From the NCBI GenBank assembly GCA_003170275.1, contig PNAM01000039.1:33438-86362 (forward strand): a stretch of DNA of 52,925 nt, written 5' to 3'. Of the stretch, positions 8,785 to 19,767 are shown in pieces; within the stretch, counting starts at the first letter, position 1, and the number at the start of each line of letters is the position of its first letter. Below the pieces are notes generated by a model. The model was not told the origin of the DNA, did not search any database, and saw only the letters and a list, made by a program, of their open reading frames with translations. The position numbers and the translations under genes were made by a program. The DNA is from Myxococcales bacterium. GTDB taxonomy: Bacteria; Myxococcota_A; Polyangia; Palsa-1104.

Positions 8785-10692
8785 TTAGAGACGGTCGGAG
8801 AGGTTCGCGGCGGCGCGCGACGCGAGCGCCATGATCGTGAGCTGGGGGTTGACGGCGGGCGAGGTGGGGACCGAGCTGCCGTCGGTGACGTAGAGGCCCG
8901 GCAGATCGTGGACCTGGTGATCGGGGCCGACCACGCTCGAGGCCGGGTCGGCGCCCATGCGTGCCGTGCCGAGCGGGTGGTAGGCGGTGATCTCGAAGTC
9001 GCGCGCACTCACCTTGGCGTGGCGGAAGCGCTCGAGATCGGCGGCGCCGCGCAGTTGGTCGAAGCCGTGCACGATCGGGATCACCCGATTGGCGCCGCCG
9101 GCGAAGAACACGCGCGCCAGGATCTCGACGCCGCGCTTGAGGCGCGCCACGTCGTGTCGGTTGAGCCAATAGGTGATGAACGGTCTCCCACCCGGCCCGG
9201 GCCGTACGCGCCCGCGCGACGAGTCCTCGATCATGAAACCGAAGCAGGCCATCCGCCGGTAGTCCTCGAGGAGATCGACCAACTGGCTGCCGATCAGCGG
9301 GAACGACGCCGCGCCCACGTCGAGCGGCGCGAACGCGCCTTCGAACAGGATGCCCTCGTCGTGGAACTCCTCGATCGAGTAGCCCTGCGGGATCGCGTTG
9401 GCGCCGTCGATCACCTCGTCGTACATCGCCAACGAGGCGACCGCCGGGTGGATCGACAGGTTGCGCCCGAGCTGCCCCGACGACAGGCCGATCTTGTTCT
9501 TCTCGAGGAACAGCGGCGTCAGCAGCGAGCCGCACGCCACCACCACCGCGCGCGCGCGCACCGTGAGCTGCTTGCCGCGTGCGGTCGCGACCACGCCGGC
9601 CGCGCGCCCGTGCTCGACGAGGATGCGCTCGGCGCGCATGCCGGTGAACAGCTGCGCGCCGGCCTTGAGCGCGAGCGGAATGAACGAGACGTTGGTCGAG
9701 CGCTTGGCGTCCGTCGGGCAGCCGAAGCAGCACGTGCCCTGCCCGTCGCACGCCGGCGCGTTGCGGTTGAGCGGCTTGTGCTTGTAGCCGAGCGCGTCGC
9801 AGCCGCGGGCGATCACGCGCGCCACGCCGCCCAGGTGCTCGCGCGCCGCCGGCGCCACGCCCATCACTTCCTCGACGCGCTGGTAGTGGGGCGCCATCGA
9901 GTCCGCGGAGAACTCGCCGAGCCCGAACTCGGTGCGCCAGCTCTCGAAGATGCGCGCCGGCGCGCGATAGCAGGTGCCGGAGTTGATGGTGGTGGTGCCG
10001 CCCACGCCCTTGCCGATCGGGATCGGGATGCTCACGTTGCCGACGGCGATCGTCGCGCCCATGTCGCGGTACAGCTTGCGCTGCATCTCGATCGCATGGC
10101 CGGTGAACGACTCGCGCGTGTGGTACTCGCCCTCTTCGAGGATCACCACCGCGTGCCCGCGCTCGGCCAGCTCCTTGGCCGTGACCGCGCCGCCCGCGCC
10201 GGTGCCGATCACCACCACGTCGCACTCGATGGTCTCTTCGGCCGGCAGCTCGGCCGCGCCGATCACGTGCTCGATCATGTAGCGCGGCTTGGCCTCCGAC
10301 TGCGCGACCGGCAGCGAGCCGAACTTGCAGCCGACGTGCGCGTACATCTTGGCGTCGTTGTAGTGCGCGACCTTGAGCGGCGTGGTCAACAAGCGGAGCA
10401 GGGTGCGGCCCGCGTAGTCGCCGTTGCGAAAGCGCTCGAGCAGGCCGGAGAGCTGATCCTCGTCGAGCTTGCCGACGGGCCGGCGGTGGTGCAGCAGCGC
10501 GGAGGCCTCCAGCGCCCACAGCATCGCGCGGTATCCCTTGGCGACCGCCGGCGGCGAGAGCGCCATGAAATTGTCGACCTTCTCGACGCACGACGAGCCG
10601 CCGCCGGGAAAGGTGCGTCCCTGCGGCATCGACGCGCGGGCCACCGCGATCAACAGGTCGCGCTCGCGGGCGTTGAAACAACTCGCTCTCAC
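8785..10692 (-). CDS. GMC-family oxidoreductase, long-chain-alcohol-oxidase-like
   Basis: A 635-residue FAD enzyme. Residues 1-150 are a helical extension, as seen in long-chain fatty alcohol oxidases. The FAD-binding Rossmann motif V-V-V-I-G-T-G-A-G-G-A follows near residue 162, then the GMC-type G-K-G-V-G-G-T-T-T-I-N segment. A C-C-F-G-C-P-T-D-A-K-R segment lies mid-protein. The C-terminus has H-P-L-G-T-A-R-M-G with the catalytic His and V-T-D-G-S-S-V-P-T-S-P-A-V-N-P, which closes the FAD site. It probably oxidises an alcohol, but the substrate is not visible. The start is a GTG only 7 bases after a good -10 hexamer, which suggests a leaderless message. Confidence 0.88.
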   Translation of the reverse strand: MRASCFNARERDLLIAVARASMPQGRTFPGGGSSCVEKVDNFMALSPPAVAKGYRAMLWALEASALLHHRRPVGKLDEDQLSGLLERFRNGDYAGRTLLRLLTTPLKVAHYNDAKMYAHVGCKFGSLPVAQSEAKPRYMIEHVIGAAELPAEETIECDVVVIGTGAGGAVTAKELAERGHAVVILEEGEYHTRESFTGHAIEMQRKLYRDMGATIAVGNVSIPIPIGKGVGGTTTINSGTCYRAPARIFESWRTEFGLGEFSADSMAPHYQRVEEVMGVAPAAREHLGGVARVIARGCDALGYKHKPLNRNAPACDGQGTCCFGCPTDAKRSTNVSFIPLALKAGAQLFTGMRAERILVEHGRAAGVVATARGKQLTVRARAVVVACGSLLTPLFLEKNKIGLSSGQLGRNLSIHPAVASLAMYDEVIDGANAIPQGYSIEEFHDEGILFEGAFAPLDVGAASFPLIGSQLVDLLEDYRRMACFGFMIEDSSRGRVRPGPGGRPFITYWLNRHDVARLKRGVEILARVFFAGGANRVIPIVHGFDQLRGAADLERFRHAKVSARDFEITAYHPLGTARMGADPASSVVGPDHQVHDLPGLYVTDGSSVPTSPAVNPQLTIMALASRAAANLSDRL

Positions 10693-10699
10693 GCCTTTG

Positions 10700-10727
10700 G
10701 TTATAGCAAATTGGTCGGACCAGTCAA
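10700..10727 (-). promoter_or_regulatory. predicted promoter of the GMC oxidoreductase gene
   Basis: On the minus strand TTGACT (10727-10722) is followed after 16 bases by TATAAC (10705-10700), close to the sigma-70 consensus. The GTG start at 10692 begins after 7 more bases, where transcription itself would be expected to begin. Confidence 0.6.
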
Positions 10728-10737
10728 CCAGTGATGA

Positions 10738-12552
<1,815 letters not shown>

Positions 12553-12563
12553 GAGCGGGCCCT

Positions 12564-12569
12564 ATTATA
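12564..12569 (-). promoter_or_regulatory. -10 hexamer of the PilZ-PEGA gene
   Basis: A perfect TATAAT on the minus strand, 11 bases before the ATG at 12552. No convincing -35 is visible. The hexamer lies between the stop of the Fe-S oxidoreductase gene and the PilZ-PEGA start, so this gene can be transcribed on its own. Confidence 0.5.
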
Positions 12570-12577
12570 TCAGAGAG

Positions 12578-14686
12578 TTAGTCGGTCTGGGCTTCGGTGA
12601 CTTCTTCCGGCGGCTTGGGCACCGGTAAGGTGTTCTGCTGACGTCGCGCCAGCGACTTGGCGATCACCTCGGCCACGTCGAGGATCACCACCTGGTCCTC
12701 GGCGTTGCGCGCCTTGACGCCGTCGGTGACCATGATCGTGCAGAACGGGCAGGCCACCGCCACCGCCGCCGCGCCCGTGGCCAGGATCTCGTCGGCGCGG
12801 TTGTTGTTCACGCGCGTGCCGATCTTCTCCTCCATCCACATGCGCCCGCCGCCGCCGCCGCAGCAGAAGCCGTGCTCGCGCGAGCGATCCATCTCGATCA
12901 CGCCGCCCGAGTTCTCGTCGTTGCGGGTCACCGCGTCGAGGATCTGGCGCGGGGCGTCGTACACGCCGTTCCAGCGGCCGAGGTAGCAGCTGTCGTGATA
13001 GGTGAAGCTCTTCGCCACCGGGTGGATCGGCGTGATCCGTCCCTCGGCCAACAGGTGCGCGATCAGCTCGGAGTGGTGGATCACCTCGTACTCGCCGCCG
13101 AGCTGCGGGTACTCGTTCTTGATGGTGTGGAAGCAGTGCGGGCACGACGCGATCACCTTGCGAATTTTGGCGTCGTTGATCGCGGTGACGTTGGCCTGGG
13201 CCTGCGACTGGAACAGGTACTCGTTGCCCGCGCGCCGCGCCGGATCACCCGAGCACTGCTCGCTCTCGCCGAGCACCGCGAAGTTCACCTGCGCGGCGTG
13301 CAGCACCTCGACCAGCGCGCGCATGGTCTTCTTGATCCGGTCGTCGAACGCGCCCGCGCAGCCGACGAAGAGGAGGTACTCCGGGTCCGGATTGGTCGCG
13401 ATGGTCGGCACGTCGAGCCCTTCGGCCCACTCCATCCGCCGCTCGGCCGCGATGCCCCACGGGTTGGAGTTCTTCTCGAGGTTCGCGAACGTGCGCGCCA
13501 GCTCGGCCGGCATGCGCGACTCGGTGAGCACCAGGTGCGTGCGCATCTGCAAGATCTTGAGCGGGTGATCGATGAACACCGGGCAGACTTCCTGGCACGC
13601 GCCGCAGGTGGTGCACGCCCACAAGGTCTCGTCCTTGATGCGCCCGCCGACCATCGGCGCCCGGTCGTCCCACTGCTTCTTCGCGGCATCGAGCATCGCG
13701 GTGATCGGATTGGCCTCCGCCTCGAGCTTGGCGATGCGATCCTTGATCTGGCCGCGCTCGATCATCTCGTCGCGCAGATCGTGGATGAGGTGCATCGGCG
13801 ACAGCGGCTTCTCGGTGTTGTACGCCGGACAGAAGTTGGAGCAGCGCGCGCACTCGGTGCACGCGTACTGATCCATCAACGACTTCTGCGTGAACTGCTC
13901 GATCTTGCCCACGCCCCAGTCGTTCTCGTCCTCGAGGTTGAGCTTGGGCATGATGCCGCGCTGGCCGAGGTTGCGGAAAAAGATGTTGGGCAGCGAGCCG
14001 AGGATGTGGATGTGCTTGGAGTACGGGACGTAGTTGAGGAACGCCAGGCCGAACACTACGTGGCCCCACCAGAAGATCTCGCTGAAGGTGTGCGCGCGAT
14101 CCACGTCCATGCCGGCGAACCAACCGGCGACCACCGACGACACCGGGCCCTCGCCCTCGATCGCGCCGGCCGCGACCATGTGAAAGCCGTGGTAGAAAAA
14201 GTGCGTGATCATCAGGCTGGCGATCGCCGACAGGATGATGCCGGCGTCGAGTGACATCGGAATCAGCCGCGGCTTGATCACCAGGCGGCGGAAGAAGCCG
14301 AACCCGATCGCGAACAGCACGAACAGGTTGAACATGTCGATCGTCCAAACCAGCTTCGGGTAGAGGAAACCGCCCAGGAACGCAAAGTCCAGGCCGGTCA
14401 TCCCGTTGACCCACACCTCCATCGTCCCGAGGCTGACGATGAGGAATCCCCAGAAGATCGCCAGGTGGTGGTAGGAAGTGAACCCGCGCTTGGCGTGGTC
14501 CATCGTCGGCTCAGGCACCTTCTTCTGCATCAGCCAGTAGATCACGACCGATAAGAAGCGCTCGGGCAGCCGATCGGTGGGGATCCACGGCTGGCCGACC
14601 CGCATGAAACGCACGAACCGCGAGATGGTCCATGCCAGAAGCCCGAGGCCACACGCCAGGACCAGCGCGAAGATGAGTGGTTTCAT
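12578..14686 (-). CDS. membrane Fe-S oxidoreductase (HdrD/GlpC-like, two 4Fe-4S sites and CCG domains)
   Basis: A 702-residue protein from the ATG at 14686. The N-terminal third has several membrane segments and resembles the cytochrome-b-like NarI domain. Two ferredoxin-type 4Fe-4S motifs follow: [12 protein letters not shown] and [12 protein letters not shown]. The C-terminal half holds two CCG (DUF224) domains with [22 protein letters not shown] and [10 protein letters not shown]. This plan matches the membrane oxidoreductases thought to pass electrons between electron-transfer flavoprotein, or similar donors, and the quinone pool during fatty-acid oxidation. No etf genes lie next to it here. 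It is divergent from the metallophosphoesterase gene. Confidence 0.9.
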   Translation of the reverse strand: MKPLIFALVLACGLGLLAWTISRFVRFMRVGQPWIPTDRLPERFLSVVIYWLMQKKVPEPTMDHAKRGFTSYHHLAIFWGFLIVSLGTMEVWVNGMTGLDFAFLGGFLYPKLVWTIDMFNLFVLFAIGFGFFRRLVIKPRLIPMSLDAGIILSAIASLMITHFFYHGFHMVAAGAIEGEGPVSSVVAGWFAGMDVDRAHTFSEIFWWGHVVFGLAFLNYVPYSKHIHILGSLPNIFFRNLGQRGIMPKLNLEDENDWGVGKIEQFTQKSLMDQYACTECARCSNFCPAYNTEKPLSPMHLIHDLRDEMIERGQIKDRIAKLEAEANPITAMLDAAKKQWDDRAPMVGGRIKDETLWACTTCGACQEVCPVFIDHPLKILQMRTHLVLTESRMPAELARTFANLEKNSNPWGIAAERRMEWAEGLDVPTIATNPDPEYLLFVGCAGAFDDRIKKTMRALVEVLHAAQVNFAVLGESEQCSGDPARRAGNEYLFQSQAQANVTAINDAKIRKVIASCPHCFHTIKNEYPQLGGEYEVIHHSELIAHLLAEGRITPIHPVAKSFTYHDSCYLGRWNGVYDAPRQILDAVTRNDENSGGVIEMDRSREHGFCCGGGGGRMWMEEKIGTRVNNNRADEILATGAAAVAVACPFCTIMVTDGVKARNAEDQVVILDVAEVIAKSLARRQQNTLPVPKPPEEVTEAQTD

Positions 14687-14862
14687 ACGTGATCGCCTAT
14701 AACACGATGCGTTCGGAGCGACAAGCCCAACGCGGTGCGTCAGCGACGGTTTTACTCTCGGAGAAACGGCGCAGTGCGGCGTGGCGAATTGCTTGCACAA
14801 CGAGCTTGTCAGTGGACCCGCACAAGCAAACAATGAATGTAGAAGTCGCAGGAAGTTCTCTT

Positions 14863-16308
14863 ATGCGTAGTCCGATGGGAAACAACATCCTCGTCATTTC
14901 CGATCTCCACCTCGGCGAAGACCTACGGCCCGGTTCGGCGAACGTTTCGTACCTGCGGCACCTGGTCAAGCTGGAGCGCGAGCTCGAGGCGTTCCTCGCC
15001 CATCACACCATCGAGCGGCTCAACGGCCAGCCGTGGACGCTGGTGGTCAACGGAGACATGGTCGACTTCATGTCGATCATGGTGCTGCCGGACGCCGCCG
15101 CGGTCGCGCACGCCGACGACGATCCGCAGGACAAGCTGTACGGGCTCGGCTTCGGCGAGCGCGAGTCGCAGAAGAAACTCGAGCGGGTGATCGTCCGCCA
15201 CCAGGGCGTGTTCGGCAAGCTCGCCGAGTTCCTCGCCGCAGGAAATGAATTGGTCATCGTGGTCGGCAATCACGACTTCGAGTTCCACTATCCGTCGGTG
15301 CAACGCACGCTGGTCGAGTGGCTGTGCGGCCTGGCGGTCGGCGCCGGCGCGCCCGACGAGGCGCGGGTCGAGTTCGCCTCGCGCATCCAGTTCTGCCCGT
15401 GGTTCTACTACCAGCAGAACCTGATCTACATCGAGCACGGGCACCAGTACGACGAGTACTGCTCGTTCGACTATCTGTTGCACCCGGTGGCCGAGCGCAA
15501 CGGAGCCAAGGGCGGCAAGAAGAGCCGCGTGGCGCTGTCGATGGCGCACGCCGGGATGCGCTACTTCGCCAACCAGCTCCCCGAGTACGATCCGCACACC
15601 GCCGAGACCTGGGGCTTCCTCAACTACATGACCTGGGCGTGGGCGCAGGGGCTCAAGGGGGGCATCCGGCTGTGCTACTTCTACGGGCTGTTGGTGTGGC
15701 GCGTGGTCGAGCTGTGGTACTCGCTGGTCGATCGCAAGCTGGAGTCGGACCGGCGCGCGGTGCACCACGAGCGGCTGCGCGCGCTCTCGGCGCACTGGGA
15801 GATCGCCGAGGAGAAGCTGATGGCGATCGACAAGCTCCGGCGCGAGCCGGTCACCAAGCGCATCTTCAAGCTGCTCGCCGCGCTGTTCATCGATCGCGTG
15901 CTGCTCGGCGCGATCGCCATGGCCGCGTCGGCGATCCTGCTCTCGAAGCTGCACGGCTGGTGGAAGCTGGTCGGGCCGCTCGGCACGCTGATCGCGTTCG
16001 CGGTGGCCAACCAGCTGCTCAACCGGATGCGACTGGAGAGCTCGTCGGCCAAGCTGCGCGAAGCGCCCCTGGCCATCCAGCGCCTGGTGCGCGCGCCGTT
16101 CATCGTCTTCGGCCACTCGCACGCGCCCGAGCGCATCGCGCTCGACGGCGGTGGCACCTATTTCAACACCGGCACCTGGGCGTCGGATGATCTGAAGAGC
16201 GCGTTCACGCACCTGCTGGTGACCTCGGCGAGCGCCGAAGGCGAGGCGCACGCCGAGCTGCGCCAATGGGTCAACGGCAGCTCGGTGATCTTCCCCGCAG
16301 TCGGCTAG
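14863..16308 (+). CDS. calcineurin-like metallophosphoesterase with internal membrane segments
   Basis: A 481-residue protein. I chose ATG 14863 because AGGAAG lies 7 bases before it; ATG 14833 is also in frame. Metal-binding motifs in order are S-D-L-H-L-G-E-D, N-G-D-M-V-D-F, V-G-N-H-D-F-E, E-H-G-H-Q-Y-D and, near the C-terminus, F-G-H-S-H-A-P-E, which together make a full two-metal site. Between the last two sets lies an insertion of about 190 residues with two hydrophobic segments near residues 345-395 (A-I-A-M-A-A-S-A-I-L-L and P-L-G-T-L-I-A-F-A-V-A). The enzyme is therefore probably membrane-anchored through a loop inside its catalytic domain. The substrate is unknown. Confidence 0.87.
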   Translation: MRSPMGNNILVISDLHLGEDLRPGSANVSYLRHLVKLERELEAFLAHHTIERLNGQPWTLVVNGDMVDFMSIMVLPDAAAVAHADDDPQDKLYGLGFGERESQKKLERVIVRHQGVFGKLAEFLAAGNELVIVVGNHDFEFHYPSVQRTLVEWLCGLAVGAGAPDEARVEFASRIQFCPWFYYQQNLIYIEHGHQYDEYCSFDYLLHPVAERNGAKGGKKSRVALSMAHAGMRYFANQLPEYDPHTAETWGFLNYMTWAWAQGLKGGIRLCYFYGLLVWRVVELWYSLVDRKLESDRRAVHHERLRALSAHWEIAEEKLMAIDKLRREPVTKRIFKLLAALFIDRVLLGAIAMAASAILLSKLHGWWKLVGPLGTLIAFAVANQLLNRMRLESSSAKLREAPLAIQRLVRAPFIVFGHSHAPERIALDGGGTYFNTGTWASDDLKSAFTHLLVTSASAEGEAHAELRQWVNGSSVIFPAVG

Positions 16309-16346
16309 ACAGCGCGCCTTCGCGATGTTAGGAACGGGGTAGCAAG

Positions 16347-16523
16347 ATGCCCCTCCACCCCGAATTGCTGGAAATCGTGCGCTGCCCGAAGTGCCTGGGC
16401 AACGTCACCGAGCGGAAGACCAAGAGCGGCTCGGGCCTGGTCTGCGACGCGTGCCGGCTGGTCTACGCGATCGTCAACGAGATCCCCAACTTTCTCGTCG
16501 ACGAGGCGAGGCCGAGCGAATGA
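16347..16523 (+). CDS. Trm112-like small zinc protein
   Basis: A 58-residue protein starting MPLHPELLEIVRCPKC. It has two C-x-x-C pairs (R-C-P-K-C-L and V-C-D-A-C-R) about 20 residues apart, followed by V-Y-A-I-V-N-E-I-P-N-F-L, the typical end of the YcaR/Trm112 family. These small zinc-ribbon proteins act as partners of methyltransferases or other enzymes. The stop overlaps the ATG of the response regulator (ATGA), so translation is coupled. Confidence 0.85.
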   Translation: MPLHPELLEIVRCPKCLGNVTERKTKSGSGLVCDACRLVYAIVNEIPNFLVDEARPSE

Positions 16524-16927
16524 GCGCGCCGCCTCCGGTACCGCCGGGCGAGAAGCCGGGCGCGCACATCCTGGTGCTCGAGGACGAGCCTGCCGTCCAG
16601 GTGCTGCTGCGCAAGCAGCTCGCCTCGCACGGGTTCAAGGTGTCGGTCGCGTCCGACGGCCTGGACGGGCTGATGAAGCTCGAGACGCTCAAGCCCGACC
16701 TGATGATCTGCGACGTGATGATGCCCAACCTCGACGGCATCGAGTTCGTCAAGGCGATCAAGGCCAACAACCTGACGCAGAAGATCCCGGTCATCTTCCT
16801 GACCGCCAAGACCGACCCGCGCAGCATGATCGAGGGGATCAACGTCGGCGCGCGCTTCTACGTGACCAAGCCGTTCCAGATCGACGATCTGCTCTCCAAG
16901 GTCCGGCGCGCGCTTTCCGGTAAGTAA
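16520..16927 (+). CDS. single-domain response regulator (CheY-like receiver)
   Basis: A 135-residue protein with a short Pro-rich lead (residues 1-15) and one receiver domain. The acidic pair sits in V-L-E-D-E-P, the phospho-acceptor Asp in D-L-M-I-C-D-V-M-M-P, the Thr in V-I-F-L-T-A-K, and the Lys in F-Y-V-T-K-P-F. All key residues are intact. There is no output domain, so it works through protein contacts. No histidine kinase lies nearby. It overlaps the Trm112-like gene by 4 bases. Confidence 0.92.
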   Translation: MSAPPPVPPGEKPGAHILVLEDEPAVQVLLRKQLASHGFKVSVASDGLDGLMKLETLKPDLMICDVMMPNLDGIEFVKAIKANNLTQKIPVIFLTAKTDPRSMIEGINVGARFYVTKPFQIDDLLSKVRRALSGK

Positions 16928-16930
16928 TTT

Positions 16931-16959
16931 TTGCAGACGGGCTGTCGCGACCCGATAAT
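16931..16959 (+). promoter_or_regulatory. predicted promoter of the 115-residue PilZ gene
   Basis: TTGCAG (16931-16936), a 17-base spacer, then GATAAT (16954-16959). The ATG at 16966 follows after only 6 bases, so the message would begin at or beside the start codon. Confidence 0.5.
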
Positions 16960-16965
16960 ATAGAT

Positions 16966-17313
16966 ATGACGGATCGTAGACGGGTGCCCAAAGAGCGGCG
17001 TCACAGCCGCCGCGCTCCGTTCGTCGCGTCGGTGAAGCAGCGGGTCGGCGCCGAGACGCAGCTCGCGCTGGCGCAGGACCTGGGTGAGCTGGGCATGCAG
17101 CTGCGCCGCCTGCCGGGTCGATCGTACCTTCCCAAGACGCCGGTGCTGTTGACGTTCGAGCTGCCCGACGGCGGTGAGCTGATCTGCGTGCGCGGCGCGA
17201 TCTGCTTCGAGCGCGCCGACGGCAACTGGCAGACCACCGGCGTCCGCTTCGACGCCATCAGCCTCGCCGACCGCGCGCGCATCGCCCGGTTCCTAGACAC
17301 CAAGCTCCGCTAG
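16966..17313 (+). CDS. small PilZ domain protein
   Basis: A 115-residue single-domain PilZ protein. R-R-H-S-R-R near residue 11 matches the RxxxR motif. D-L-G-E-L-G near residue 40 sits where the D/N-x-S-x-x-G motif belongs, with Gly in place of Ser. c-di-GMP binding is plausible but not certain. It follows the response regulator but seems to have its own promoter. Its last 4 bases overlap the convergent FAD-protein gene. Confidence 0.85.
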   Translation: MTDRRRVPKERRHSRRAPFVASVKQRVGAETQLALAQDLGELGMQLRRLPGRSYLPKTPVLLTFELPDGGELICVRGAICFERADGNWQTTGVRFDAISLADRARIARFLDTKLR

Positions 17314-18770
17314 GATCCTTCGAGGACGGCGCCTTTTACCAGATCGCGTTTGCGTTCGGTTTGCAGGACCAGGCGGGCGGCGCCCCAGCCGGCGGCGAGC
17401 TCGCCCTCGAGGCCCAGGCCGGGGAGCACCTGGCGGGAGGCGAGCAACAGGTGCTTGATGCCGGTCGCGTGGGGCACGCCGCAGACGCCGAGCGCGCGCT
17501 GGCCGGGCATCGACCAAACCGGGTCCATCGCGATCGGCGGCGGCGCGACGTGGCCGGGCTCGACGCGCTCGGCGGCGATGCCGTCGTGCGGCGAGTGGAC
17601 CGCCAGCAGGTGGCGGTCGACGAACGGCAACAGGTCTTCGAGACGCGCGCGCACCTTGGCGCGCAGCGATGCCAGGCCGGCGGGGGAGGGATCCGAGGCC
17701 ATCGCTTCGATCGAGAGCACCGCGTGCTGGCCGTAGCCGTCGGCGAGGTGCAGCGCGAGCGCGTTGGCGTTGTCGAGATCGCCGTTCGGATTGCCGACGG
17801 CGAACGCCAACAGGCCGAGCGCGTCGGGCAGCGCGTCGAGCGGCGCCACCAGGTGCAACAGATAGCGATGGTATGCCGGCTTGAACGCTGCGGCCTCGGC
17901 GAGCCGTTTGTTGGGCTTCTCGCCGTCGAGGAGCAGCGCGACGCGATCGGCGCCCATCCCGCACAACACGTGCGTGCAGCCCACGCTCTCGTTGCGCCCC
18001 TCGAAGCGCACGCCCGCCACCTTGCCGCGCTTGATCTCGATGCGCTCCGGCACCAGATCGGGCCGCACGTCGCCCGAGTGGGTCTTGAGCCGATCGAGCA
18101 GCAGCGACCGCAGGCCCTGGCGTCCACCGTCGATGCGGAAGGTCCCGCGCCGATGCAGATCGCCGAGCCGCGCCAGCGACACCGCGCCCACCTCCGCCAG
18201 ATCGGCGGCGAACGCGGCCGGCAGGCGGTGTAGCGCGCGCAGCGGATGGTCGACCGGCAGCGCCGCTTGCAGATCGGTCTCGTCGTCGGGCAGGCGCGCG
18301 CCGACCCGGTTCGCGTCACGTCGATCCCAGAATCCGTCGGGCGGCAGGATCAGGTCCTGCGACAGGATCGACTCGAGCGTGGCCGAGACCTCGGCGAGCT
18401 TCGCGGCGGTCGCCTCCACGCCGGCCAGCGCGTCGGGCATCTCGCGGCCGATCTCGCGGCCGAGATCGTCGCCCACGTCGATGCGATGGTCGCCGAGCAA
18501 GAGCTGGTAGGCCGGACGGTTGGGCTCGAGCTTGCGGCGCAACAGCTGCACCAGGTTCAGCTCGCCGACCACACGCTTGAGCGCCGGGCTCTCCATGCCG
18601 ACGAACGCCAGCGGCGCGCGCGGCAGCACATACGGCCCGATCGAGTAGCGCTCTTCGACCGGCACGCCCGCGACCAGCACGCGAAATCCGCGATGCGAGA
18701 GGACCGCGCCAGCGACGGTGGCGGCGAGATCCGCGCCGAGCACGACCACATCGTAAAAGTCCGAGCTCAC
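17310..18770 (-). CDS. FAD-dependent oxidoreductase, phytoene-dehydrogenase-like
   Basis: A 486-residue protein from GTG 18770 (a TTG at 18776 is also possible). The N-terminus F-Y-D-V-V-V-L-G-A-D-L-A-A-T-V-A-G has the shape of an FAD-binding Rossmann motif, but the second glycine of GxGxxG is lost. The C-terminal P-G-L-G-L-E-G-E-L-A-A-G-W resembles the end of the amine oxidase/phytoene desaturase fold. The middle is poorly conserved. It is the last gene of the leftward operon that begins with the macro-domain gene, 8 bases after the previous stop. FAD binding itself may be weakened, and the substrate is unknown. Confidence 0.7.
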   Translation of the reverse strand: MSSDFYDVVVLGADLAATVAGAVLSHRGFRVLVAGVPVEERYSIGPYVLPRAPLAFVGMESPALKRVVGELNLVQLLRRKLEPNRPAYQLLLGDHRIDVGDDLGREIGREMPDALAGVEATAAKLAEVSATLESILSQDLILPPDGFWDRRDANRVGARLPDDETDLQAALPVDHPLRALHRLPAAFAADLAEVGAVSLARLGDLHRRGTFRIDGGRQGLRSLLLDRLKTHSGDVRPDLVPERIEIKRGKVAGVRFEGRNESVGCTHVLCGMGADRVALLLDGEKPNKRLAEAAAFKPAYHRYLLHLVAPLDALPDALGLLAFAVGNPNGDLDNANALALHLADGYGQHAVLSIEAMASDPSPAGLASLRAKVRARLEDLLPFVDRHLLAVHSPHDGIAAERVEPGHVAPPPIAMDPVWSMPGQRALGVCGVPHATGIKHLLLASRQVLPGLGLEGELAAGWGAARLVLQTERKRDLVKGAVLEGS

Positions 18771-18778
18771 GGCCAAGC

Positions 18779-19264
18779 TCAGCCTACCACACGGGCCTGA
18801 CGGACCTCGGCGACCGCGCGCAGGTACAGCGCCGGCGAGATGCTCGGCCCGAGCAGCGGCGCCTGCCACGCCGCCGCCTCGTCGACCCGGGCGAAGGTCT
18901 TCACCGGGCAGGGCGGCCGCGCCACCATCATGATCGCGGTCATCACGCTGCGCGTGGCACCGGCCCAGAAGCCGTCGCCCTCGATGACCGAGCACAGGCA
19001 CTTCATGCGCGCGCCGAAGTCCTTGAGCTGCGCCGCCGCCAGCTTGCGCTCCTCGGGACCGATGAGCGGCATGCCCGACTGCGCGATGCCGAGCACCGCC
19101 ACGCCATCCGGATGGTGCACCAGCAGCGCCTCGGTGGCCTTGTACACGTCGGTCAGCGCGGTCACCGTCGGGGCCTGCTTCCAGACCACGATCTGCAGGC
19201 TATGCCACGTCGCCAGGGTGTGCACGTCGGTGGCCTTCCAGATCTTCGGCGGCGCGGGCATCAT
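18779..19264 (-). CDS. conserved hypothetical protein (161 residues)
   Basis: I do not recognise a named family. The protein starts MMPAPPKIWKATDVHTLATW and is soluble and of mixed helix/strand character. One segment, A-L-L-V-H-H-P-D-G-V-A-V-L-G-I, reads like a buried strand, and C-L-C is the only Cys pair. Its ATG overlaps the stop of the DUF523 gene by 4 bases (ATGA) and its stop lies 8 bases before the FAD-protein start, so it is a real, co-translated member of this operon. Confidence 0.75.
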   Translation of the reverse strand: MMPAPPKIWKATDVHTLATWHSLQIVVWKQAPTVTALTDVYKATEALLVHHPDGVAVLGIAQSGMPLIGPEERKLAAAQLKDFGARMKCLCSVIEGDGFWAGATRSVMTAIMMVARPPCPVKTFARVDEAAAWQAPLLGPSISPALYLRAVAEVRQARVVG

Positions 19265-19767
19265 TTTTCCGACACCACCGGCAGGCCGCGCTTGCGCAGG
19301 CGCGCGGTAAACCGACCTTCGCCGTCGCGCAGGCCGTCGGGGCCGTGCACCTGCGAGGAGCCGCACGACGGGCTGCGCTCCTTGAGCAGCGCGCGCGTCG
19401 CACCGGCGAGCGCGGCGAACTTCTCCGCCAGCCCCGCGCCGGCGTCGAGCTGCGCGCTGACGTCCTGGCCGCGATCGTCGGTGGCGGTGCGTCCGTCGGC
19501 AGCCAGCGTGATCGCCGGGCGCGGCACGCCGAAGCCGGCCAACACCTCCGGGCACAACGGCAACAGCTCGGCCTCGCCCGCCACGCGCGCCACTGCGGGG
19601 TCGTCCTGCTTGTCCTTGCCGTCGAACCGGCAGCGCACGCCGAGCAGGCACGCCGACACGATCACCACTTCCTTCCCCGACGCGGCGATGCGCTCCAACT
19701 CCGCGCGTGCGGCCTCGCGGTCACTGCCGTGCAACAACCGATAGCGCTGCTCGAGCTCCCGGTTCAT
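19261..19767 (-). CDS. DUF523 family protein (TudS-like)
   Basis: A 168-residue protein. The family motifs are S-A-C-L-L-G-V-R-C-R-F-D-G, P-L-C-P-E-V-L-A-G-F-G-V-P-R-P and L-K-E-R-S-P-S-C-G-S. Some DUF523 proteins, called TudS, use three such Cys residues to hold a 4Fe-4S cluster that removes sulphur from 2-thiouracil; all three are present. The first 30 residues form a helical lead that most family members lack. It overlaps both neighbours by 4 bases. Placement next to purN fits salvage or repair of nucleobases, but that is inference. Confidence 0.88.
   Translation of the reverse strand: MNRELEQRYRLLHGSDREAARAELERIAASGKEVVIVSACLLGVRCRFDGKDKQDDPAVARVAGEAELLPLCPEVLAGFGVPRPAITLAADGRTATDDRGQDVSAQLDAGAGLAEKFAALAGATRALLKERSPSCGSSQVHGPDGLRDGEGRFTARLRKRGLPVVSEK

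Noticed and set aside
7739..10681. A 980-codon leftward open frame spanning the GMC gene, the hairpin elements and the PilZ gene.
   Set aside because: It is very Arg/Ala-rich, runs through palindromic repeats, and lies in another frame over two well-supported genes. GC-rich DNA makes such shadows common.
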